The position numbers were made by a program, and so were the translations under genes. From assembly GCF_019222765.1 (NCBI RefSeq), contig NZ_CP078145.1, positions 1,364,001 to 1,428,000 of the forward strand: a stretch of DNA of 64,000 bases. The letters run 5' to 3'. Numbering within the stretch: the stretch's first letter is position 1; each line of letters opens with the position of its first letter. The stretch is from Nocardia iowensis (GTDB lineage: Bacteria > Actinomycetota > Actinomycetes > Mycobacteriales > Mycobacteriaceae). The notes beneath the pieces were generated by a model that worked only from the letters and a program-made list of their open reading frames with translations, searched no databases and had not been told where the DNA came from. This document shows positions 25,352 through 35,094 of the stretch, in pieces.

Positions 25352-28300
25352 TCATGGGCGGCTCCGGAGGCGGAGGCCGCGGGGAGTCGCCGAGAAGCCC
25401 GCCTCGGTGAGGAAGCCCGCAAAGGTGTTGCCGTGCACGGTTTCGCCGTCGACGCGGTCGATGACCAGGGAGTCGACCCGGCGGTGGTGCACGAGGTCGG
25501 CCAGCGCGCGAGCAGCGGACTGGCGGGCGGTGGGGTCCTCGGTGAACGTGAGCAAAGTCTTGCCGCCGCGTTCCAGGTAGAGCACGAGATCACCCTCGAC
25601 GAGCACGACGAGTGCACCTGCCTTACGGCCGGGTCGATGTCCACCGTCGCCGTCACCCTTCGGCCAGGCCAGTGCCGCCCCATACGGATTGGCCGGATCG
25701 CAGGCCGCCAGTGCGAGTGCTTGCCCGGTCTGCTTCCTGGTCTGGCCGGGACGGCTGCGCTCGGTGTCGAACGACCGCAGCCGATCGACCACATCGGTGG
25801 TGGAGAATTGCGCGCCGCCGAGTGAGTCGACGAAATACCCGCGGCGGCAGCGCCCGCGGTCCTCGAACTCGGTCAGTACCCGATACATCAGCGCGAATCC
25901 GCCCGGCACCCCCTCGTTCTGCACCGACCCCCTGGTGAGCACGCCGTACCGCTCCAGCAGCATGTCCGCGGTCGCATGCGCGCGAACGGTGTTGTCCGAC
26001 ACTCGCTCCGGCAACAGCGACCACCGTCCGGCCACCGCGGGCGGGCCGGACCGGGTCGGCATGCTCGGCCGCGGCAGATAAGCCCGCCCGCGCGGGGCCC
26101 GTCGTGGCGTTCGATGGGCGGTCGTCGTCCGCGTCGTGCCCGTCAGCAGTGCCCGGACCGGTGCGAAGGTATCCCCCGAAACCATTCCGGCCCAGACCAA
26201 CTCCCACAGTGCCGCCGCCACCGCGCTGTCGTCGAGCAGCCCGGTCGCATCGGACAGTTGCCGAAAGAAGAAGGCACCTCCGCCGTGCATCACCGGCACG
26301 GGTGGCGTGGCGTCGCCGGGTGCCTGCTCTATGGCGGGGGACGGCACCGGGGGTGCGAGGGATGCGCCGAGGGTGGTGAGCAGTCGCAACTGCACCTCGG
26401 ACAGTTCGATGTCGTCGGGCGGCGCGAGAGTGAAGGGGGCTTGGTCGGTCAGATGGAGGGCGATCCAACCGTCCTTGGCGGTGATCGAGCCGTGGCCGGA
26501 CCAGGTGACTTCGCCGGTGGCCATCAGTTCGTCGAGCATCGCGGGGGAGTAGTCGCGGACGCGGGCGGGCAGGACGAGCGATTCCCAGGCCGAGGCCGGG
26601 ACCGGCACACCGGCGAGCTGTTCCACCACCGTGGCGACACCGTCGACTCCGCGCAGCTCGCCGGTGCCGATGTGCTGCCAGGACGGCAGGAAGCGGCCGA
26701 AGGTGGCGGTCGAGACCGGCTCGACCTCGTGTCTTGCCGCTGCCAGCGAGCGGCGGCGTAGTCGGCGCAGCACCTGCGCGTCGCACCATTCCGAACCGGC
26801 CGCACCGGGCGTGAATTCGCCTTCCACGATGCGTTTTTCGCTGCTGAGCCGGTGCAGTGCGGTGGTGACGACGGCGGTCCCGAGGCCGAACCGGGCGGCC
26901 ACCGCCTCGGTGCTGAACGGTCCGTGCGAGCGGGCGTACCGGCCGACCAGATCGCCGAGCGGGTCGGCGACCGGTTCGATGAATGCCGCGGGGGTGCCGA
27001 TCGGCAGCGGCACGCCGAGTGCGTCGCGCAGCCGGGACGCATCCTCCACGGCCACCCACCAGCTGCGGCCCGCGAACGAAACCTCCAGGGCGCGGCGTGC
27101 TTTCACCAGCTCGGCGAACCATTCCTGCGGATCGTCGACGCAGCGTTCGGCGGCTTCGGCGGCGGTGAGCGGCCCGAGTAGGCGCAGCAGATCGGCCAGT
27201 CCTTCGGCGTCACGGGCATGGCGTTCGGGGGTGAGCCGCTGCAACTCCCGCTCGGTCAGCTCCAGGACCGAGGCGTCCAACAGCTCGCGCAGTTCCACCC
27301 GGCCGAGCAGTTCGGCGAGCAGGCCCGAGTCGAGCGATAGTGCGGCCGCGCGGCGTTCGGCCAGCGGGCTGTCGCCGTCGTACATGAACTGGCCGATGTA
27401 GTCGAACAGCAGAGCGTTCGCGAACGGCGATGGGGTCGCCGTCTCCACCTCCACCAGCCGCAGTTGGCGCCGTGCCACCCGGCCGAGCAGGTCGCGCAGC
27501 GACGGCAGATCGTAGACGTCGCGCAAGCATTCGCGCACCGTCTCCAGCAGAATTGGGAAGTCGGGGAACTTGCGCGCCACATCGAGCAGTTGCGCCGACC
27601 GTTGCCGCTGCTGCCACAGCGGGGCGCGCTTGCCGGGATCGCGGCGGGGTAGCAGCAGGGCTCGCGCGGCGCACTCGCGGAAGCGGGAGGCGAAAAGCGA
27701 GGAACCGCCGACCTGTTCGGTGACGATGTCATCGATCTCGTCGGGCTCGAAGACGAACAACTCCGCGCCGGGCGGATCGTCGGTGGTGTCCGGCAAACGC
27801 ACCACGATGCCGTCGTCGGAGGCATTGGGCGCGGCGTCGACGCCGAACCGTTCGCGCAGCCGTGCCCCGATGGCCAACGCCCACGGCGCGTGCACCGGTA
27901 GTCCGTACGGCGAATGCAGCACCAGCCGCCAGTCGCCGAGCTCATCCCGGAACCGCTCCACCACCAGTGTTTTGTCGGTGGGCAGCTGCCCGGTCGCGGT
28001 GCGCTGCTCGTCCAGCAGCGTGCCGAGGTTCGCGGTCGCGAAGGTGTCCAGACCGGCTGCCGCGGTGAGCTTTTCCAGATTCTCCGGGTGCTGACCGGCC
28101 TTCCGCACGAATTCGCCCAGCGCCCCACCGAGTTCGGCGGGACGCCCCAATCCGTCGCCGTGCCAGAAGGGGAGCCGTCCCGGTTGCCCGAAGGCGGGTG
28201 TCACCAGCACTCGGTCGAAGGTGATCTCCTCGATCCGCCAGCTCGTCGCGCCCAGTGCGAACACGTCGCCGACACGCGACTCGTACACCATCTCCTCATC

Positions 28301-29977
28301 GAGTTCGCCCACCCGCGAGGCCTTCTCGCCGACCATGTACACCGCGAACAGGCCGCGGTCCGGGATGGCGCCACCCGAGGTCACCGCCAGTCGCTGCGCG
28401 CCGGGGCGTCCGGTGAGCGTGCCCGCGTCCCGGTCCCACACCAGTCGCGGTCGCAGCTCGGCGAACTCGTCCGACGGATACCGTCCGGCCAGCAGGTCGA
28501 GCACCGACTCGTACGCCGAACGGGGCAGCGTCGCGTAACTGCCGGTGCCGCGGACGATCTCGAACCAGGCGTCGACGTCGATCGGTTCGAGCGCACACGC
28601 GGCCACGGTCTGCTGGGCCAGGATGTCGAGCGGATGCGCGGGAATCTGAATGGCCTCGATCTGTCCGGCGGTCATTCGCTGTGAGGCCACCGCGCAGTGG
28701 ATGACATCGGTCCGGTGCTTGGGGAACAGCACGCCGCGCGAGATCTCGCCGACCTGGTGCCCGGCCCGTCCGATCCGCTGTAGACCGCTCGCCACCGAGG
28801 GAGGTGCCTCTACCTGCACCACCAGATCGACTGCGCCCATGTCGATGCCGAGTTCGAGACTGCTCGTCGCGACGACGCAGCGCAGCCGCCCGCTTTTCAG
28901 GTCGTCCTCGATGAGCGCGCGCTGCTCCTTGCTCACCGAACCGTGGTGCGCCCTGGCCAGCAGCGGGCCCGCGCCATGAATCACCTCGGTCGACGGGCCG
29001 AGCTGGGCGGGCGGCTTGTGCTCGGTCTCCACCGGTTCACCGAGCCGCGCCGCATAGGTTTCATTGAGCCGTGCGGTGAGCCGTTCGGCCAACCTGCGCG
29101 AATTCGCGAACACGATCGAAGAACGGTGCTCCAGCACCAGATCCACGATGGCTTCGTCCACATGCGGCCAGATCGAGCCGGGCTGATCGGACTCACCGGG
29201 TTCGGTCATGTCCGCCACCGGCACTCGGACCGACAGGTCGAAGGTCTTCGGCGCGGGCGGCGAGACGATGGTGATCGGTGCGTTGCCCACCAGGAACCGG
29301 CCGACCTCGTCCGGCGGCCGGACAGTCGCCGACAAGCCGACCCGTTGCGCAGGCCGGTCAGGCTCACCCGTCGCCCGACCACCACCCCTCATCGAGTCGC
29401 TACCCGACGCCGACGTCAACTGATCGAGCCGAGCCAGCGAAAGCGCCAGATGCGCGCCGCGCTTGGATCCGGCGATCGCGTGCACCTCGTCCACGATCAC
29501 CGTGCCCACATTGCGCAGCGTCTCCTTGGCCGCGGAGGTGAGCATGAGGAACAGCGACTCGGGTGTGGTGATCAGAATGTCCGGCGGCGTGCGTTGCATC
29601 GATCGGCGATCGGACGCACTGGTATCCCCGGACCGGACGCCGACGGTGATCGCGGGCGGATCCAGTCCGAGCCGCTTGGCGGTCTGCGTCACACCCACCA
29701 GGGGCGCCCGTAGATTGCGCTCCACGTCCACCGCGAGCGCTTTGAGCGGTGACACATACAACACCGAGGTGCCCGCCCGCTCCGTCGATTTCTCGCGGGT
29801 GGCCAGCTGATCGATCGCCCAGAGGAACGCCGACAACGTCTTGCCGGACCCGGTCGGCGCGATCACCAGGGTGTGCTCGCCCGCCGCGATCGCCGCCCAC
29901 GCGCCGAGCTGAGCGGCGGTCGGCGCGGGGAACGCACCGTCGAACCACTCCTGGGTAGCGGTGGAGAACTGGGCCAT
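25352..29977 (-). CDS. lhr: ATP-dependent helicase Lhr
   Basis: A 1541-residue superfamily 2 helicase, the usual very large size for actinobacterial Lhr. Walker A is APTGSGKTLSAF near residue 45, followed by motif Ia (YVSPLKALAVDVERN), the DEVH box (VDEVHAIAGSKRGAH), TSSLELGIDMGAVD (motif V) and QRIGRAGHQVG (motif VI). The long C-terminal half carries winged-helix and Lhr-CTD regions. It is a 3'-5' helicase for DNA/RNA hybrids in repair. The operon with nei supports a repair role. Two in-frame starts exist (ATG 29977, GTG 29992); I chose the ATG because MAQFSTATQEWF begins the conserved part. Confidence 0.95.
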   Translation of the reverse strand: MAQFSTATQEWFDGAFPAPTAAQLGAWAAIAAGEHTLVIAPTGSGKTLSAFLWAIDQLATREKSTERAGTSVLYVSPLKALAVDVERNLRAPLVGVTQTAKRLGLDPPAITVGVRSGDTSASDRRSMQRTPPDILITTPESLFLMLTSAAKETLRNVGTVIVDEVHAIAGSKRGAHLALSLARLDQLTSASGSDSMRGGGRATGEPDRPAQRVGLSATVRPPDEVGRFLVGNAPITIVSPPAPKTFDLSVRVPVADMTEPGESDQPGSIWPHVDEAIVDLVLEHRSSIVFANSRRLAERLTARLNETYAARLGEPVETEHKPPAQLGPSTEVIHGAGPLLARAHHGSVSKEQRALIEDDLKSGRLRCVVATSSLELGIDMGAVDLVVQVEAPPSVASGLQRIGRAGHQVGEISRGVLFPKHRTDVIHCAVASQRMTAGQIEAIQIPAHPLDILAQQTVAACALEPIDVDAWFEIVRGTGSYATLPRSAYESVLDLLAGRYPSDEFAELRPRLVWDRDAGTLTGRPGAQRLAVTSGGAIPDRGLFAVYMVGEKASRVGELDEEMVYESRVGDVFALGATSWRIEEITFDRVLVTPAFGQPGRLPFWHGDGLGRPAELGGALGEFVRKAGQHPENLEKLTAAAGLDTFATANLGTLLDEQRTATGQLPTDKTLVVERFRDELGDWRLVLHSPYGLPVHAPWALAIGARLRERFGVDAAPNASDDGIVVRLPDTTDDPPGAELFVFEPDEIDDIVTEQVGGSSLFASRFRECAARALLLPRRDPGKRAPLWQQRQRSAQLLDVARKFPDFPILLETVRECLRDVYDLPSLRDLLGRVARRQLRLVEVETATPSPFANALLFDYIGQFMYDGDSPLAERRAAALSLDSGLLAELLGRVELRELLDASVLELTERELQRLTPERHARDAEGLADLLRLLGPLTAAEAAERCVDDPQEWFAELVKARRALEVSFAGRSWWVAVEDASRLRDALGVPLPIGTPAAFIEPVADPLGDLVGRYARSHGPFSTEAVAARFGLGTAVVTTALHRLSSEKRIVEGEFTPGAAGSEWCDAQVLRRLRRRSLAAARHEVEPVSTATFGRFLPSWQHIGTGELRGVDGVATVVEQLAGVPVPASAWESLVLPARVRDYSPAMLDELMATGEVTWSGHGSITAKDGWIALHLTDQAPFTLAPPDDIELSEVQLRLLTTLGASLAPPVPSPAIEQAPGDATPPVPVMHGGGAFFFRQLSDATGLLDDSAVAAALWELVWAGMVSGDTFAPVRALLTGTTRTTTAHRTPRRAPRGRAYLPRPSMPTRSGPPAVAGRWSLLPERVSDNTVRAHATADMLLERYGVLTRGSVQNEGVPGGFALMYRVLTEFEDRGRCRRGYFVDSLGGAQFSTTDVVDRLRSFDTERSRPGQTRKQTGQALALAACDPANPYGAALAWPKGDGDGGHRPGRKAGALVVLVEGDLVLYLERGGKTLLTFTEDPTARQSAARALADLVHHRRVDSLVIDRVDGETVHGNTFAGFLTEAGFSATPRGLRLRSRP

Positions 29978-30094
29978 GGGTTCAGTGTGCACCCGGGCAC
30001 CGACAACCCGGCGGCGTCACCGACCGCACCTGAATCTGGCCTCAATTCCCGGAGAGCAGGAACAGTGACATGCGCATAGCCGTACGCTTCGAGC

Positions 30095-30640
30095 GTGCAA
30101 AAGGTGCTCAGACTCGACCTGGTCAGCCATGGCATGACCGAGGCGATGCGGAAGGCACGTTTTCCAGTCGACGAATCGCTGACCGAAGCAGGCCGCCGCG
30201 CCATCTCTGGCTGCACGCCGCTTGCCGCTCCCCGGGTGCTCACCGGACCTGAGCGCCGGACGGTGGAGACCGCGGCGCTGTTAGGGCTGCCCGGCGAGGA
30301 GGACACCCGACTACGTGACCTCGACGCGGGCGCTTGGCGCGGCGGTGCGCTGATGTCCGTGCCGCAAGACGAGCTGTACGCGTGGCTCACCGACCCGAAG
30401 TTCCGCGGCCACGGCGGCGAATCCGTGGTGGATGTGATCGAACGGACCAGGTATTGGATGGCCGAGATAGCCTCGGAGGGTAAGTCCACCATCGCCGTCA
30501 CCCACCCAGCCGTCATCCGCGCGGCCCTGCTGGTGACCCTGGACGCGCCGCCGAAATCGTTCTGGCGGATCGACATTCCGCCGGGCAGCGTCACCCGGTT
30601 GCACTACCGCGGCGAGTGGACCTTGCACTTCACGGCGTGA
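30095..30640 (+). CDS. Histidine phosphatase superfamily protein with SHG in place of RHG
   Basis: A 181-residue protein of the phosphoglycerate-mutase-like fold. The usual LVRHG motif reads LVSHG (Ser11, His12), so the nucleophile His is kept while the phosphate-binding Arg is lost. GPERRTVETAALLG carries the second Arg, GAWRGGALMSV the acid/base region, and AVTHPAVIRAAL the second catalytic His. Related actinobacterial proteins with non-Arg residues here exist, some near cobalamin genes. It starts at GTG 30095. It ends 12 bases from the convergent TetR gene. Activity is uncertain. Confidence 0.8.
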   Translation: MQKVLRLDLVSHGMTEAMRKARFPVDESLTEAGRRAISGCTPLAAPRVLTGPERRTVETAALLGLPGEEDTRLRDLDAGAWRGGALMSVPQDELYAWLTDPKFRGHGGESVVDVIERTRYWMAEIASEGKSTIAVTHPAVIRAALLVTLDAPPKSFWRIDIPPGSVTRLHYRGEWTLHFTA

Positions 30641-30652
30641 CCGCCGCGCACT

Positions 30653-31279
30653 TCACGGCGTGCCGGAGCTGTGCGCGGCCAGCGGTCCCGTGCCGAGGGT
30701 GACGAGCAGGCGCACGGCATCGGTGATCAGCCGGGCCGGGATGGACGGGTCGATGGCGCGTTGCATGCCAAGGCCGATGCCCATGCTGAGGATCGCCGTC
30801 GCGGCGTCCTCGGCGGGCACCGGCAGCTCGATGCCCATCGTGTCGGCCAGCGTCTGCACCTGCGCCGCGACCGCTCCGCGCACCACGCCGAGGCTGGACA
30901 CCAGCGCGGCCTGCAATGCGGGATCGTCGCGGGAGACGGTGGCGAATTCGAATTCGAGCATGGTCCAGCCGACGTCGCCGACGGTCCGCTCGGCCCACTC
31001 CTGGAAGCGTTCGAGCTGTTCGTCGAAGCTGTCACCCGCGGCGAGCAAGTCGGTGACCTCTTGGAACTTGGTCGCGTGAATGAGTTCGATTACCTCGAGG
31101 CCCAACTCCTTCTTGGTGCGGAAGTTCGAGTAAACGGCGCCCTTCGAATAGCCCGCCTCCTCGGCGACCCGTTCCAAACTGGTGCTCGCGTAGCCGTCGG
31201 CCAGGAAGAGGTCGCGTGCCGTGGCGATCAGGTCAGCGCGGGTGCGGGCCTGGCTCTCGGACCGGGTCAGACGTGCCAT
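30653..31279 (-). CDS. TetR-family transcriptional regulator (Rv3295-like position)
   Basis: A 208-residue protein. The HTH is clear near the N-terminus: TRADLIATARDLFLADGYAS then TSLERVAEEAGYSKGAVYSNF. The C-terminal domain is helical with no cysteine-based sensor. It is divergent from the patatin-SDR operon with 68 bases between the starts, a gap that contains an ataccgctggtat inverted repeat and a pair of direct repeats. It is therefore the probable repressor of that lipid-related operon. The ligand may be a fatty acyl derivative, by analogy only. Confidence 0.92.
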   Translation of the reverse strand: MARLTRSESQARTRADLIATARDLFLADGYASTSLERVAEEAGYSKGAVYSNFRTKKELGLEVIELIHATKFQEVTDLLAAGDSFDEQLERFQEWAERTVGDVGWTMLEFEFATVSRDDPALQAALVSSLGVVRGAVAAQVQTLADTMGIELPVPAEDAATAILSMGIGLGMQRAIDPSIPARLITDAVRLLVTLGTGPLAAHSSGTP

Positions 31280-31309
31280 GCCGTGATTCTACGTACCGTC
31301 AGATTTCGG

Positions 31310-31344
31310 ATACCGCTGGTATTTGGATTCTGCTAGTGTTTGGA
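31310..31344. promoter_or_regulatory. Candidate TetR binding region upstream of patatin gene
   Basis: atacc-gct-ggtat (31310-31322) is a perfect 5-bp inverted repeat. ctggtatttgga (31316-31327) is repeated as ctagtgtttgga (31333-31344), 10 of 12 matching with starts 17 bases apart. The second copy ends 3 bases before the patatin ATG, so bound protein would block the start region. Confidence 0.5.
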
Positions 31345-31347
31345 ACC

Positions 31348-32295
31348 ATGGGTAACAACAACGGGTCGCAGCGACGCGGCCTGGCCATCGGCTGCGGTGG
31401 CACGCTCGGCGCCGCGTGGATCGTCGCGGCGCTGGCCGCGGTGCGGGACGCGCTGGACTGGGATCCACGCGAGGCCGACGTGCTGATCGGGACGTCGGCG
31501 GGTGCGGAACTGGTGACCATGCTCGGCAGCGGCATTTCGGTGGACGAGTTGGTCGCCATGCAGGACGGCACGTCCACGAATCCGATCCTGCTGGCGCACC
31601 TGCGGTCCGGCCCCGGGCGGCTGCCGCCGATCCCGCGGCCGCGACTGGGTTCCTTCCGATTGCCGCTGCGCCGCACCGGCTCCGGTCAAGCTCTGCTCAC
31701 CGCGGGCAGCGGACTGATGCCGGTCGGCAGTGGTGACGCGAGCTGGCTACAGCAGCTCGCCGAGCGACTGAACCCTGGACGTTCCTGGGTCGCGCACCCC
31801 GCTACTTGGCTGGTGAGCATGGATTACGCGACGGGAGAACGGGTTCCGTTCGGTTCGCCGGATGCGCCGACCGTGCCGCTCGGTGCGGCCCTGCGCGCGT
31901 CGTGGGCGGTGCCCGGGTGGTTCCCCCCGGTATCCCTTGCGGGCCGCCGCTTCATCGACGGCGGCGCCGGTTCGACCGCATCGGTGGACCTGCTCATCCC
32001 GCAGCAGTTGGACGAGCTCGTCGTGCTCGCACCGATGGCCTCGACCGGGAAGATCCCCGCGACCGGTCCGGGGCATTTCCTCGAACGGCAACTGCGAAAC
32101 CGGATGAGCGCCGAGCTCGATGCCGAGATCGCCCAGCTGCGCGCGACCGGCACCAAGGTCCTTCGCCTCGACGCCACCGCCGACGACCTCGCGGTGATGG
32201 GCGCCAACTTCATGGACGGCCGCCGCCGCCTCGATACCTTCCAGCACAGTCTGCGCAGCACTCGCCGTGCGCTCGAACAAGGAGCCTTCGCATGA
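31348..32295 (+). CDS. Patatin-like phospholipase
   Basis: A 315-residue cytosolic-looking lipid acyl hydrolase. The Gly-rich oxyanion loop is AIGCGGTLGAAW, the nucleophile elbow GTSAG has Ser50, and the catalytic Asp is in FIDGGAG (Asp204), so the Ser-Asp dyad is complete. No signal peptide. I start at ATG 31348; the longer frame from 31216 would run through the promoter. The stop overlaps the SDR start by ATGA, which couples the two genes. The divergent TetR regulator probably controls them. The pair could release and then oxidise a lipid-derived alcohol. Confidence 0.9.
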   Translation: MGNNNGSQRRGLAIGCGGTLGAAWIVAALAAVRDALDWDPREADVLIGTSAGAELVTMLGSGISVDELVAMQDGTSTNPILLAHLRSGPGRLPPIPRPRLGSFRLPLRRTGSGQALLTAGSGLMPVGSGDASWLQQLAERLNPGRSWVAHPATWLVSMDYATGERVPFGSPDAPTVPLGAALRASWAVPGWFPPVSLAGRRFIDGGAGSTASVDLLIPQQLDELVVLAPMASTGKIPATGPGHFLERQLRNRMSAELDAEIAQLRATGTKVLRLDATADDLAVMGANFMDGRRRLDTFQHSLRSTRRALEQGAFA

Positions 32296-33128
32296 GAATT
32301 CTCGGTCACGGTTATCCCGATATCGAGCTGACCGGCGCTCGCGTCCTGGTCACCGGGGCGGGACGCGGCATCGGGCAGTCCACCGCGGAACTGTTCGCGT
32401 CCAAGGGATCCGAGGTGGTGATCGCCGATGTCGACACCATCGCGGCCGAAACCGCCGCGGCCGCAATCGGTGCCACCTCCTACGAGCTCGACGTGCGCTC
32501 ACGTGGCCAGTGGGACAAGGTGATCGCCGATCTCGGACACGTCGACATCCTCGTCAACAATGCCGGTGTCATGCCCGCGGGCCCGTTCCTCGACGAGCCG
32601 GATGTGGTGGGGCAGGCGACGATGGACATCAATGTCTGGGGCCTCATCAACGGCATGCGCGCGGTCGCCCCCGGCATGATCGAGCGGGGTCGCGGGCACA
32701 TCATCAACGTTGCCTCGCTGGCAGGCAAGATCCCGGTCCCCGGCCTGGCCGTCTACAACGCGAGCAAGTTCGCCGCCGTAGGCCTGTCCGCCGCAACGCG
32801 TTTGGAGTTCGCCCCGCAGGGCATCAGTGTCAGCTGCGTCATGCCTTCGGCCGTGCGCACCCGGCTCTCCTCCGGCCTGACCCTCGGCCACGGCATGCCC
32901 ACCGTCGACCCCGAAGACGTCGCCGCCGCCATTCTGCGCACCTGCACCACCCGGAAGGGCGAAGTCGCCGTCCCCAGCTATCTCGGTCCCATCGACCTGG
33001 CGTTGGCCGCCGCCCCCGAACGCGCGGTCCGCCTGGTACGCAGGCTCTTCGACGGCGACCGCGCCCTGCATCCCGAGGACGAAAAGACCCGCGCCGAGTA
33101 CGAGGAGCAAGTCCGCTCCATCAGCTGA
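32292..33128 (+). CDS. Short-chain dehydrogenase/reductase
   Basis: A 278-residue classical SDR. The cofactor motif is VLVTGAGRGIGQS (TGxxxGxG), followed by IADVDTIAAE (acidic residue after strand 2, favouring NAD), LVNNAGVMPAG, catalytic Ser in INVASLAGK, and YNASK with Tyr/Lys. A C-terminal extension (residues about 235-278) ends in a charged helix typical of membrane-associated actinobacterial SDRs. It is translationally coupled to the patatin. A perfect terminator follows 16 bases after the stop. Confidence 0.92.
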   Translation: MRILGHGYPDIELTGARVLVTGAGRGIGQSTAELFASKGSEVVIADVDTIAAETAAAAIGATSYELDVRSRGQWDKVIADLGHVDILVNNAGVMPAGPFLDEPDVVGQATMDINVWGLINGMRAVAPGMIERGRGHIINVASLAGKIPVPGLAVYNASKFAAVGLSAATRLEFAPQGISVSCVMPSAVRTRLSSGLTLGHGMPTVDPEDVAAAILRTCTTRKGEVAVPSYLGPIDLALAAAPERAVRLVRRLFDGDRALHPEDEKTRAEYEEQVRSIS

Positions 33129-33144
33129 ACCCTGGTGGACGGAA

Positions 33145-33175
33145 AATGGCCCCGGAGTCGAACTCCGGGGCCATT
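33145..33175. terminator. Perfect 14-bp bidirectional terminator
   Basis: aatggccccggagt (33145-33158) pairs perfectly with 33162-33175 around a 3-base loop. It sits between the convergent ends of the SDR and the lipase. The aa at one end and tt at the other give short A/T runs on both strands. Confidence 0.9.
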
Positions 33176-33188
33176 GGTCCGTCTGCTG

Positions 33189-34376
33189 TCAGCAGGTGGT
33201 CGGTGCGGGTTCGCCGCGGAAGCGGGCTTCCACGTAGTTCCACGCATCGGCGAAGCCCGCGACGGCGGTGGTCATGTGTTCGGCGATGTCGTAGGCGCGG
33301 AATTCGACCGGCGCGCCTGCGCGGCAGTAACGTTCGGCTACCTCGGCCACCGGGGGGAAGAAGGTCAGGGTATCGAAGCGGCCCTGCCAGAGGTAGGTGG
33401 GGACGGTCGGGATGCCGGGGTAGTTGCGCAAGCTGTTCTCCCGCAGGATGGCCCGCGCCTCCGGGTTGTCCATCAGGCTCTTCGACGCGGCCATTTGCTC
33501 GGCGCTGCGGAAGGCGCCATGGAAGAGCAGGAACCGGCGGCAGGCATCGTGCGTGAATTCGCGGAACCACAGGCCGTTTTCGTTGAGCTGATCCGAAATC
33601 GGCAGCTTGTCGGGATATTCGCGCTCGAGGCCCATGGCGGCGGCGAACGCGAGCCCGAACCCGGGGTGCGGCTCGAAGCCGAGCGCCAGCGCCATCTCTT
33701 CCAGATCGGCGGGGATACCGCCGGCGACCGCGGCGGCGAGCTTCAGTTCTGGTGCGTAGGTGGGCTGTAGCGCGGCCGCCCACGCGGTGGCCATGCCGCC
33801 GCCGGAGTAGCCAGCCAGTGCGACGGGAGACTCGGCGAGACCGAGGTCGGCGACCTTACGCACGGCACGGACGCTGTCCAACGTCATCATGCCGCTGAGC
33901 CGGGCCGCACCGTAGGCGGCGGTGGGGCCGAGGTAGTCGGGCAGCGAAACCGCCCAGCCGCGCCCGATCGGCAGCATGGCGCCGACGGCATCCTGCAACT
34001 CGCCGTTGAACAGCGACCGGGACGGGTTGCACTGGGTGCCAAGGGAATTGATCAACGCCTGGTAGGAGACCAGCGGTGGGTTCCGCACGCCGTTCGGCAG
34101 CAGCACCGTGGTCACCCCCATGACCGGGTTGCCCATCGAGTTGGTGGAACGGAACGCCACCTGCCAGCCCGTGGTTCCCACATAGGGGCCAGTGTCGATC
34201 TTGCGGGTGCGGACGACGTCGCCGGGCTGTAATGCTGCCAGATCGGCGGGCGGCGCGTAGAACACATCTGGATCCGGAGTGGGATAGAGCGGTTGAGCGT
34301 TCGCGGGCAGGCCCAACAGCCCGACCGAGACGACGCTCAACAACAGGATCGCGATCCTGAATGGAACTCTGTGCAC
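33189..34376 (-). CDS. Secreted lipase (LIP/secretory lipase family)
   Basis: A 395-residue exported esterase/lipase. Signal peptide: HRVPFRIAILLLSVVSVGLL then GLPANAQP with cleavage after NAQ or nearby. The alpha/beta-hydrolase nucleophile elbow is GYSGGG, the Asp is probably in WQGRFDTLTFF, and the His in IAEHMTTA near the C-terminus. Two cysteines (GTQCNPSR and the DACRRF/RYCRAG region) could form disulfides. It starts at GTG 34376, which has aagga at 7 bases; a longer frame would hide the signal peptide. It would act on extracellular lipids or host triacylglycerol. Confidence 0.88.
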   Translation of the reverse strand: MHRVPFRIAILLLSVVSVGLLGLPANAQPLYPTPDPDVFYAPPADLAALQPGDVVRTRKIDTGPYVGTTGWQVAFRSTNSMGNPVMGVTTVLLPNGVRNPPLVSYQALINSLGTQCNPSRSLFNGELQDAVGAMLPIGRGWAVSLPDYLGPTAAYGAARLSGMMTLDSVRAVRKVADLGLAESPVALAGYSGGGMATAWAAALQPTYAPELKLAAAVAGGIPADLEEMALALGFEPHPGFGLAFAAAMGLEREYPDKLPISDQLNENGLWFREFTHDACRRFLLFHGAFRSAEQMAASKSLMDNPEARAILRENSLRNYPGIPTVPTYLWQGRFDTLTFFPPVAEVAERYCRAGAPVEFRAYDIAEHMTTAVAGFADAWNYVEARFRGEPAPTTC

Positions 34377-35094
34377 GGGTTTCCTTCGAATCTCGGCCGT
34401 TACCGACTCACCGACCCCGACAACGCCTCGGCAACTCGGACGGACCACCACTGCATGGGTAACCGCGGCGAACATCGTCGTTCACCACGGACGGATAGCA
34501 GGAACCCGCAGCCGAACCGAAGGTCGGACCGGCACACCACCTTTCGGCTCACACAACTGCGGGTAGCCGCAAAAGCGGCGGCACCATCCGGAGCGAAGGT
34601 AGCGCCGCGCCCCTCGCGACGCGCAACCGGGTCCGGCATATTGGACAATTCACAACCAAACACCTATGCAATTGCCCAAGGCCCACTGCCGGAGCCCCCA
34701 TGTCAACCGGTGCGTGGCACGCCATGGCGGATAGCTCTCGACGTTCGCCCGACCAGCGGACACCCCGCGGTGCATGGCGGGGCCGCACCGCCGGGCGCCT
34801 TGTCCAGGGCCCGGCATGGGGCATCTGCCGAGTGGGACATGGGGGGCGCTACTCGGCGTATGCCGCCGGGATGTCCCGTTCGGACGGCGCGCAACGTTGA
34901 GGGCGGTGGGTGGTGGGGGTCACAGTTGACCTTGCATGGTGCATGGTGTGTGCCCATTCACACTCGATGAAATTGCGCAGTCTGCTCAATTTTTTGACTC
35001 ACTATTGTTCATTCAGCACTTCAAGGACAGGATATCGGCATCAAGTGCTCAACTAGGGAGGCGCCCGATCGGTGCCGACCGGACGGGTGGATGT
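34377..35094. other. 718-base non-coding gap with likely promoters
   Basis: This separates the divergent lipase and oxidoreductase genes. No convincing gene is seen; short frames have no ribosome site and unnatural composition. The part nearest the oxidoreductase (about 34930-35060) is AT-richer and holds ttgacc at 34926 and ttgact at 34994 as -35 candidates, plus a gtgtg...cacac inverted repeat near 34947-34964. The first 300 bases probably carry the lipase promoter. Confidence 0.45.

Noticed and set aside
34936..35094. Upstream extension of the indolepyruvate oxidoreductase
   Set aside because: AT-rich promoter-like DNA; the encoded residues have no family match and the conserved start is ATG 35095.
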